This document shows positions 57,894 through 64,000 of a stretch of DNA of 64,000 bases, in pieces. The translations under genes and the position numbers were made by a program. A model generated the notes under the pieces. It saw only the letters and a program-made list of their open reading frames with translations. It had not been told where the DNA came from and did no database searches. The stretch's first letter is position 1. Each line of letters begins with the position of its first letter. This stretch comes from Lentzea californiensis (GTDB lineage: Bacteria; Actinomycetota; Actinomycetes; Mycobacteriales; Pseudonocardiaceae), in NCBI RefSeq assembly GCF_024648825.1, contig NZ_JANBBE010000018.1:62001-126000 (forward strand), in the 5' to 3' direction.

Positions 57894-59443
57894 CCGAGCC
57901 GTCGCAGCAGCAGGAGGGCGATGTCGTCCCGCTTGCCCTGGCCCAGTTCGGTGAGCAGGCGGTCGGCGAGGTCGTCCATGTCCTCGGTGTCGGAGACCGT
58001 CGCGCGCAGCTTCTCCATGCCCTCGTCCAGATCGATGCCCGGCCGTTCGACGAGACCGTCGGTCGTCAGCAGCACGGTGGTCGCCGGCGGCAGCGGCAGC
58101 ACGGTGGCCTCCGGCCGTTCCAACCCGATGCCCAGCAACGGCCCGCGCACGTCGACGTAGTGAGCGCCCTGGTCGTCGACGACCAGCGGCGGCACGTGAC
58201 CGGCGTTCGCGACGGCCATCGTCCCCGCCTCCAGGTCGACCTCGAGCAGGCACATGGTGGTGAGGCCGCCGGTCGGGTGGAACCGCTCGAGCAGGGCGTC
58301 GACCCTGCGCAGGATCTCGGCCGGCCGATGGCCCTCCACGGCGTAGGCGCGGAACGTGTGCCGCACCTCCGCCATCACCGTCGCGGCCTCGATCGAGTGC
58401 CCGCACACGTCCCCGATGGCGATCAGCAGGGTCCCGCCGAGCTCGATCACGTCGTAGAAGTCGCCGCCGATCTCCGCGTTGCTCGACGCCGGCACGTACC
58501 TGGCCGTCATCGGCAGTTCGGGGCGGTGCGGCAACGTGCGGGGCAGCAGGCTGCGCTGCAGCGTGAGCGCGAGCGAGTGCTCCTCGGCGAACGTGTGCAG
58601 GCCTTCCGTCGCCAGCGCGGTCGCCTGGGCGAGCTGGCGCAGCAGGTTCCGGTCGTCGGCGCCGGTCACGGCCTGGGAACCGACCACGATGCCGATGGGC
58701 GGGCGGCGCGGCTTCGTGCGCGCGACCACCGCCACCGCCAGTGGGTGCCACGGCACCCCGCCGGCCTCGACGACGGCGACACCGACTCCCGGGTTGAGCG
58801 CCGACAGCCACTGCTCGACGTCGGCGTTCTCCGGGCGAAGCCGGGCTTCGGCGCCGGCCGTCACGACGCACACCGCGCCGGACGGGGCGGTGAGAACGGC
58901 GATCGCCTCCGTGTCGAGCACGTCCGCCGCCCCGATCGCGGCGGCTCCGGCCAGGGAGTCGAACGTCGTGGCGGCGTTGATGGCGAACGTGGCCGTGGTC
59001 AGCCTGGTCAGCCGGGCGGCGAGGTGTTCGGCGAGGGCACGGGCGCGGTGGTAGCGCAACGCCGCCTCGACTTGGGCGAGCAGCTCGCCGGGGTCGACGG
59101 GTTCGGTGAGGTAGGCGTCGGCGCCCCTGGTGAGCCCGATGACCTTGTCCTCGGGCTCGATGTAGGTCGCCGAGAGCATCACGACCGGGATCGAGCGCGT
59201 GCGCGGATCGGCCTTGATCCGTTCCGTCACGTCGTACCCGCTCATGTCGGGCAGGTGCACGTCGAGCAGGACGAGGTCGAACGAGTCCGCCTCCAGCGCG
59301 GTGAGCGCCTCCGCCGCGGTCGTCGCCTCGATCACCGTGTGGCCGCTGCGGCGCAACCAGCTGCAGGCGATGAACCTGCTCGCGTCCAGGTCGTCCACCA
59401 CGAGGACCCTGGCCGGTCCTCCGCCCATGGCCGCCGGGTTCAT
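57890..59443 (-). CDS. Receiver-GAF-PP2C phosphatase (RsbU-like)
   Basis: 517 residues from ATG 59443. Receiver domain: VLVVDDLDASRFIACSWL, phospho-Asp in LVLLDVHLPDMSG. GAF-like domain: residues about 150-290. SpoIIE-type PP2C: EIGGDFYDVIELG, GDVCGHSIEAA, LTTDGLVERPG and KRDDIALLLLRR, all metal residues present. Phosphorylation of the receiver would switch on dephosphorylation of an anti-anti-sigma factor. Confidence 0.92.
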   Translation of the reverse strand: MNPAAMGGGPARVLVVDDLDASRFIACSWLRRSGHTVIEATTAAEALTALEADSFDLVLLDVHLPDMSGYDVTERIKADPRTRSIPVVMLSATYIEPEDKVIGLTRGADAYLTEPVDPGELLAQVEAALRYHRARALAEHLAARLTRLTTATFAINAATTFDSLAGAAAIGAADVLDTEAIAVLTAPSGAVCVVTAGAEARLRPENADVEQWLSALNPGVGVAVVEAGGVPWHPLAVAVVARTKPRRPPIGIVVGSQAVTGADDRNLLRQLAQATALATEGLHTFAEEHSLALTLQRSLLPRTLPHRPELPMTARYVPASSNAEIGGDFYDVIELGGTLLIAIGDVCGHSIEAATVMAEVRHTFRAYAVEGHRPAEILRRVDALLERFHPTGGLTTMCLLEVDLEAGTMAVANAGHVPPLVVDDQGAHYVDVRGPLLGIGLERPEATVLPLPPATTVLLTTDGLVERPGIDLDEGMEKLRATVSDTEDMDDLADRLLTELGQGKRDDIALLLLRRLG

Positions 59444-61167
59444 CGGCTGTCCGTTCCACGCGCCGTGAGCTGGGCGTCCCTGATCGCCCGGCTCACCGTT
59501 TCCGGGGAGATGCGCGCCTCGTGCAGCATCGCGGCTCCGAGGCTGTGCACGCTGCGGGCGAGACCACCGGGGTCGTCGCCGCACACGATGACGACCGGTA
59601 CCCCTGCCAGCTCCGGATCGAGCCTGAGCACCGACAGCACCGCGCTGCCGCTCATCAGCGGGGCGCTCGCGCTCACGAGGACCAGGTCGGGACGCCGTGA
59701 CTTGGCCAGGTTCAGCGCGCTGCGGCCGTCCTCGGTCTCGATGATCTCGGCGGCGAGGCCGGCCATGGCGTCGCGCAGCTGCGTGCGGCACTTCGCGTCG
59801 CCGTCGGCGATCAGCGCGCACGCGACGGGCGCGGGCTGGACGAACTCGTCCTCGGCGGTGGGCAGGGTCAGCACGACCTCCGTGCCGACGCCGGGTGTGC
59901 TGTTCAGCGTCAGGCTGCCGCCGAGGATCTCGGCGAGCTTGCGCGCGTAGGACAGGCCCAGGCCGGTGCCGCTCGCACCGATCTGCAGCGCGTTCGGCAC
60001 CTGGTAGAACTCCTCGAACACCCGGTCCTGCTCGGCGGGCGGGATGCCGATGCCGGTGTCGGTGACCACGAACCGCACCTCGTCGGGGCCGGGTCCGGCC
60101 TCGGCGGTGAAGCGGATCTCGCCACGCGCGGTGAACTTGACGGCGTTGGACAGCACGTTGCGCAGGATCCGCACGAGCATGGTCTCGTCGGTGATCAACG
60201 GCCGCAGCGCGGGCAGCGTCTCCACCACCAGCCGCACGTCGTCGGAGCGCAGCAACGGCCGCACGGCCGACCGCAGCTGGGTGATCACGTAGTCGAGCGC
60301 GACGGGCGCCATCCGCGGCCGCAGGCTGCCCGACTCGGCCTTCGCGGTGTCGAGCAGTTCGTTCACCAGCGCCAGCAGCGTCGCCGCGGACTCGTTGATC
60401 AGGTCCACGTGGTGGCGCTGGTCGTCGGTCATGGGGTCGCCACCCGGTCCGCCGAGCAGGCGGGTCAGGCCGACCACCGAGTTGATCGGCGCGCGCAACT
60501 CGTGGCTGATGTTGGACCAGAACCGGATGCGCGCGGCGGCCGCGTCCCGCAGCTCCGCGGACTTTGCCTCCAGTTCGGCGTAGAGCGCGACCACGCCCTG
60601 GTTCGTCTGTTCCAGTTCCTCGGACAGCTCCTGGTAGAGGGCCACGACGCCGCGGTTGGTCTCCTCCAGCTCGGCGTTGACCCGTTCGAGCTCCTTGCTC
60701 TTGTTCTCCAGGTTCTCGAGCGTCTCCAGCAGCTCCTGGTTCTGAGCGCGCAGCTCGTCGAGCGCGGTGGTGCCGGTGCCCTCGCGCAACGCCCGGAGCA
60801 CGGTCTCGTCGAGCGAGACCGCGTGCGGCACGTTCTTCACCAGCGTGACGTCGGTGGTGTTGATGACCAGGTCGTTCATCAACCGGCGGGCGGTGTCCCA
60901 GCCGGGCCCGGTGCTGCTCACCGGCTCCTGCCAGGACAGCTCGACGAGCAGTGCGGGCACCGGCCCGGGCCGCAGCCGGAAGACCGCGGTCGTGGCCACC
61001 TCCTGCCGCACCAGTTCCCTGCCGACGTCGCTCAGCGCCGTCGCGACCCGGACCTGGTTCTGCCCGTCGAGGCCGGCCGCCGCCGCGACCTGGCGGCCGC
61101 GCTGGCGGAGCAGGAACACGTCGCGCTCGTCGACGATCTGGAGCCGCAGCAGGTCGATGGTGTTCAT
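59440..61167 (-). CDS. Hybrid histidine kinase with degenerate receiver
   Basis: 575 residues, no membrane helix, so cytoplasmic. A 110-residue N-terminal sensor-like region is followed by a coiled coil with two copies of a E-x-T-N-x-G-V-V-A-L-Y repeat (about residues 165-215). H-box: WSNISHELRAPINSVVGL; N-box: LRNVLSNAVKF; G-boxes: DTGIGIPP, GTGLGLSYARK. The C-terminal receiver lacks its phospho-Asp (PDLVLVSASAP where LxD is expected). Both ends overlap neighbours by ATGA. It probably phosphorylates the receiver of the RsbU-like protein. Confidence 0.9.
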   Translation of the reverse strand: MNTIDLLRLQIVDERDVFLLRQRGRQVAAAAGLDGQNQVRVATALSDVGRELVRQEVATTAVFRLRPGPVPALLVELSWQEPVSSTGPGWDTARRLMNDLVINTTDVTLVKNVPHAVSLDETVLRALREGTGTTALDELRAQNQELLETLENLENKSKELERVNAELEETNRGVVALYQELSEELEQTNQGVVALYAELEAKSAELRDAAAARIRFWSNISHELRAPINSVVGLTRLLGGPGGDPMTDDQRHHVDLINESAATLLALVNELLDTAKAESGSLRPRMAPVALDYVITQLRSAVRPLLRSDDVRLVVETLPALRPLITDETMLVRILRNVLSNAVKFTARGEIRFTAEAGPGPDEVRFVVTDTGIGIPPAEQDRVFEEFYQVPNALQIGASGTGLGLSYARKLAEILGGSLTLNSTPGVGTEVVLTLPTAEDEFVQPAPVACALIADGDAKCRTQLRDAMAGLAAEIIETEDGRSALNLAKSRRPDLVLVSASAPLMSGSAVLSVLRLDPELAGVPVVIVCGDDPGGLARSVHSLGAAMLHEARISPETVSRAIRDAQLTARGTDSR

Positions 61168-62192
61168 GCCGGTCTGGCCACCAGAACGCAGGCGTCGTCG
61201 TGGCGCACGCCGGCTTCGCGCAGCAGCGTCGCCGCGATCAGCACCGGCGGGTCGGCGATCAGGTCGCTGCCGTGGTCGACGCCCCAGCGTTCGGTGAGGC
61301 CGTCGGAGTGCATGGCCACGACCGCCCGTTCCGGGAGCGGGTAGTCGAACGTGCGGATGGTGCGCGCCTGGTGGCCCGCGACCCCGGGCACCGAGATCAT
61401 GCCGTGCTTGCGGCCGTCGGCCAGCACCGCCGCGGCGATGTTGCCCAGTCCGCAGTAGCGCACGGTCCGGCGGACGAGATCGATGTCCGCGACCGCCACC
61501 GCGCCGCCCCGCGTGCCGCGCATCGCCGCGTGGAGGCGGGCGACCACCTGGTCGGGCGGCAGGAACGGCTGCTCGCGGAACACCCGCACCGCGACGTCGG
61601 ACGCGGCCGCCGCCAGCGGCCCGTGCCCGGACCCGTCGCACATCATCAGCGTCATCCGGTCCGTGCTCCGGCAGACCGCGTAGGCGTCACCGCACACTTC
61701 CTCGCCGTTGATCGGCCTGGTCACCCCGGCCGCCGGCTCGTCACCCCATTCGGGTGCCCAGTGCAGCTTGGGGGCGAACCGCGCCACCAGCGCGGTTCCC
61801 ATGCCCGGCCGGGAGGTCATGGCGCAGGACGTCGCCAGCCGCGCCACCGCGCCGAGGCCGACGCCGAGCGTGCCCGTCGTGGACTGGCCGTCCTCCCACG
61901 CCAGCGCCATGTCGGCGATGCCGGGGCCGTGGTCCACCGCGAGGATCTCCACCGCCGCGTCCCGCTCGCCGCGCACCGCGCGGATCAGCACCACGCCCTG
62001 CCGGGCGTGCTTGTGCAGGTTCGTCCCGATCTCGGTGGCGGCGAGGCCGATCTCGGCCGTGCGCGTGGCGCCGAACCCCAGCCGCTCGGCCAGCGCCGTG
62101 GCGGTGCGGCGGATCCTGCCGACGTGGGCGGTCTCCTCCACCGGCAGCCAGATCTCGTCGCGCACCAGCGGCAGGCAGTTCGCCGTGATCAC
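61164..62192 (-). CDS. ATPase-PP2C fusion (RsbT/RsbW-like plus RsbX-like)
   Basis: 342 residues from GTG 62192, which overlaps the RsbT stop (GTGA). First half: GHKL ATPase with GLAATEIGTNLHKHA, VDHGPGIADM and GTLGVGLGAVARLA. Second half: SpoIIE/RsbX-like phosphatase with GEEVCGDAYAV, MMCDGSGHGPLAAAASD, HSDGLTERWG and VRHDDACVLV. In stressosome operons this type of protein resets RsbR/RsbS by removing phosphate. Confidence 0.9.
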   Translation of the reverse strand: MITANCLPLVRDEIWLPVEETAHVGRIRRTATALAERLGFGATRTAEIGLAATEIGTNLHKHARQGVVLIRAVRGERDAAVEILAVDHGPGIADMALAWEDGQSTTGTLGVGLGAVARLATSCAMTSRPGMGTALVARFAPKLHWAPEWGDEPAAGVTRPINGEEVCGDAYAVCRSTDRMTLMMCDGSGHGPLAAAASDVAVRVFREQPFLPPDQVVARLHAAMRGTRGGAVAVADIDLVRRTVRYCGLGNIAAAVLADGRKHGMISVPGVAGHQARTIRTFDYPLPERAVVAMHSDGLTERWGVDHGSDLIADPPVLIAATLLREAGVRHDDACVLVARPA

Positions 62193-62602
62193 CTCTTCCA
62201 CTTGACCACCGTCACGACCGTGCCGCGACCGACCTCCGTGTCCAGCTCGAACTCGTCCACCAGGCGACGTGCGCCGCTCAGGCCCAGACCGAGTCCGCTC
62301 CCGCTGCTCCAGCCGTCGGCGAGCGCGAGCGTCAGGTCGGGGATGCCGGGTCCCTCGTCGTGGAAGGAGGCCCGCACGCCCGCGCGGCGGCCGTCGCTGA
62401 CCTCCTCGACGCGGGCGAAACCGCCACCGCCGTAGATGAGCGTGTTGCGCGCGAGCTCACTGGCCGCCGTGACCAGCTTCGTCTGGTCCACCAGCGAGAG
62501 CTTCGTCTGCTGCGCGTACGTGCGCACGAGCTGACGCACGCGGACGACGTCGTCGTCGCCGCTGATGGGCACCACCTCCGGCCCTTCGGACCGGGGCGGC
62601 AT
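62189..62602 (-). CDS. rsbT: Stressosome switch kinase RsbT
   Basis: 137 residues. GHKL ATPase with VTAASELARNTLIYGGGG (N-box), FHDEGPGIPDL and GSGLGLGLSGARRLVDEF, exactly the RsbT pattern. It phosphorylates RsbR and RsbS, then leaves the stressosome and activates a PP2C phosphatase. ATG 62602 overlaps the RsbS stop by one base (TGATG). Confidence 0.93.
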   Translation of the reverse strand: MPPRSEGPEVVPISGDDDVVRVRQLVRTYAQQTKLSLVDQTKLVTAASELARNTLIYGGGGFARVEEVSDGRRAGVRASFHDEGPGIPDLTLALADGWSSGSGLGLGLSGARRLVDEFELDTEVGRGTVVTVVKWKR

Positions 62603-62970
62603 CAGGCGTCCCGTCCGCGACCGAGCTGTCCCAGGATCTTCATCCCGCGTTCGAGGTCGAGCGCCGTGCGCACCCCACCCAGGGTGAGACCCAGTTCGAC
62701 CAGCGTGATCGCCACCGCCGGCCGCATGCCCACCACCACGGTGTCGGCGTCGAACAGGCGGGAGATCGACGCGATCGTGGCGAACATCCGCCCGATGAAC
62801 GAGTCGACGATCTCGACCGCCGAGATGTCGATGATGACGCCGTGGGCCCCGGTCGCGCTGATCTTCTCCGCCAGGTCCTCCTGCAACGCCAGCACGCTCT
62901 GGTCGTGCAGGTCGATCTGGATGGAGACGAGCAGCACGCCACCGATCTTCAGAATCGGGACGCGTTCCAT
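62602..62970 (-). CDS. rsbS: Stressosome scaffold RsbS
   Basis: 122 residues, single STAS domain. VIIDISAVEIVDSFIGR carries the phosphorylated serine (residue 57, matching Ser59 of B. subtilis RsbS). It builds the stressosome core with RsbR and holds RsbT until phosphorylated. Overlaps rsbR stop by one base. Confidence 0.95.
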   Translation of the reverse strand: MERVPILKIGGVLLVSIQIDLHDQSVLALQEDLAEKISATGAHGVIIDISAVEIVDSFIGRMFATIASISRLFDADTVVVGMRPAVAITLVELGLTLGGVRTALDLERGMKILGQLGRGRDA

Positions 62971-63821
62971 CAGACGGCCCGACTGCGCACGACGTCGACG
63001 CCCTCACGGCGCAGCGCGTGCCGCAGCGCGTCGGCGAGGGACGCCTTGGTCACGATGTCGCCGAACTCGATGCCCAGCGCCACGATCGTCTGCGCGATCT
63101 GCGGGCGGATGCCGGACACGATGCACTCCGCGCCCATCAGCCGGGCCGCGACCACGGTCTTGAGCAGGTGCTGCGCGACCTGGGTGTCGACCGCGAACAC
63201 ACCGGTGATGTCGATGATCGCGTGCTCGGAACCGGTCTCCACCAGTGCTTCGAGCAGCTTCTCCATCACCACCTGGGTGCGGGCCGAGTCGAGGGTGCCG
63301 ACCAGGGGCACCGCCAGCACGCCCTCCCAGATCTTCACCACCGGGGTGGTGAGCTCCAGGAGCTGCTCCGACTGCTCCCTGATGATCTCGTCGCGGGCCT
63401 GGGCGTAGGACTCGAACGTCAGCAGCCCGAGCGCGTCCAGCAGCCCGGAGAAGGCCCTCTGCTGCCGGTAGAACTGCGGGTCGTCGCTGTTCTCGGTCAG
63501 GTCGAAGATCACGCGCTTCAGGGAGAACAGGCTCGACGCCGTCTCGGACGGCGTGAAGCCCGCCCGGACCCTGGCGCGCGAGTACTCGTCCAGGAGCGAG
63601 CGGATGTCGCCGAACTCCGGCCCGCTGACGTCCCTGCCGTCGTTGCCGACGAGGGGCAGCAGGGCCGCGTAGAACTCCCTGAAGTCGCGTTCGAGCTCCG
63701 ACCTCGTCTGCCGTCCGCGCAGCAGCGCCGCGACCGCGTCGACCCACTTCCCGATCAGGGGCTCCGCCTCGGTCCGCATCAAATCGGTCAGGCTCTGGGC
63801 ACGCCCTGCGTCCGCAGTCAC
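62970..63821 (-). CDS. rsbR: Stressosome sensor RsbR
   Basis: 283 residues from GTG 63821 with GAGGAG upstream. N-terminal 155 residues: helical RsbR-N domain of the non-haem globin type (LIGKWVDAVAALLRG, TPSETASSLFSLKRVIFDL). A linker helix (EQSEQLLELTTPVVKIWEGV) leads to the STAS domain: AIIDITGVFAVDTQVAQHL with threonine, and CIVSGIRPQIAQTIV. It senses stress and tunes RsbT release. First gene of the operon. Confidence 0.94.
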   Translation of the reverse strand: MTADAGRAQSLTDLMRTEAEPLIGKWVDAVAALLRGRQTRSELERDFREFYAALLPLVGNDGRDVSGPEFGDIRSLLDEYSRARVRAGFTPSETASSLFSLKRVIFDLTENSDDPQFYRQQRAFSGLLDALGLLTFESYAQARDEIIREQSEQLLELTTPVVKIWEGVLAVPLVGTLDSARTQVVMEKLLEALVETGSEHAIIDITGVFAVDTQVAQHLLKTVVAARLMGAECIVSGIRPQIAQTIVALGIEFGDIVTKASLADALRHALRREGVDVVRSRAV

Positions 63822-63831
63822 TCAGATCTCC

Positions 63832-63919
63832 TCAAGCAGTCTAAAAGTGTGCGAACCGCGGTGATCTCAGCTGGTCACCACGGCCGTGCAGCAGGAACTG
63901 CGATGCGCCGACTGCTTGA
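63832..63919. promoter_or_regulatory. Upstream region of the stressosome operon
   Basis: Exact inverted repeat TCAAGCAGTC (63832-63841) and GACTGCTTGA (63910-63919), 68 nt apart, with a smaller dyad GGTGA/TCACC between. TAGACT on the minus strand near 63844-63839 could be a -10 box. No gene is supported from 63822 to the window end. Confidence 0.35.
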
Positions 63920-64000
63920 CGGTCGCGTCTGCCCGGCGAAGCCTACATGCGGAGATCGAGAGCCTTCGTGGCTGCCGATCAGCCCGCGTCCTGGGCGGTG

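Overview
The window is very GC-rich DNA of an actinomycete. Its codon use, its many GTG/TTG starts, and gene families such as DUF2637, a resuscitation-promoting factor with LysM, an AlkB-rubredoxin fusion and CBM2 proteins suggest a soil-dwelling filamentous member, perhaps Pseudonocardiales (Lentzea/Saccharothrix/Amycolatopsis-like). That placement is inference. No rRNA, tRNA or CRISPR array was seen. It looks like an ordinary chromosomal segment with one small transposon relic.

Layout. 1-3.5 kb: the 3' part of a large secreted nuclease toxin with two tandem YezG-type immunity genes. 3.5-6.6 kb: an alkane hydroxylase (AlkB fused to rubredoxin), a TetR regulator and an SDR. 6.6-11.9 kb: a MerR regulator, a VIT/vWA protein, a GH94-like enzyme and a small protein. 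12-17 kb: a DUF2637 membrane protein, a GNAT, a BMP-type lipoprotein, a bacterial Nav-like channel and a secreted GHL15-like glycosidase. 17-25 kb: a TetR/aldehyde dehydrogenase divergon, membrane and CGNR proteins, an EamA transporter, an OmpR-type two-component pair and a P-loop kinase. 25-32.9 kb: two coupled secreted beta-helix/CBM2 proteins, a truncated Rrf2 gene, a flavin amine oxidase and a gene split by a 529-bp TnpB/omega-RNA relic. 33-41.7 kb: a TetR/YdcZ-type DMT pair, NYN-LOTUS protein, LLM oxidoreductase, phenylacetate-CoA ligase, HD protein, PrsW and YeiH with a tiny coupled membrane protein. 41.9-48.4 kb: modABC, a PLP dehydratase, ankyrin and DUF2795 proteins and a CaCA-type exchanger. 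48.4-53.9 kb: Rpf-LysM, a YbdK-type ligase, a haem-oxygenase-like di-iron protein, CDGSH and HemK2-like methyltransferase genes, and a Zn-alcohol dehydrogenase. 53.9-57.5 kb: DUF4383, katE and an ankyrin partner. 57.5-63.8 kb: a seven-gene stressosome/partner-switching operon (RsbR-RsbS-RsbT, RsbX-like, hybrid kinase, RsbU-like phosphatase, RsbW-like anti-sigma kinase) in which every junction overlaps.

Coherent picture. The last 18 kb reads as a general-stress-response neighbourhood. The RsbRST/PP2C/anti-sigma operon is accompanied by candidate SigB/SigF-type promoters (GTTT or GNNT, 15-16 nt, GGGTAC/T/G) in front of katE, the divergent DUF4383 gene, the DUF2795-CaCA pair, the YbdK-type ligase and the small gene after rsbW. 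No sigma-B gene lies in the window, so it must be elsewhere. A second theme is leaderless translation: at least eight genes lack a Shine-Dalgarno sequence and instead have a TAnnnT-like -10 element 6-7 nt before the start codon. Strong rho-independent-type hairpins separate the convergent pairs.
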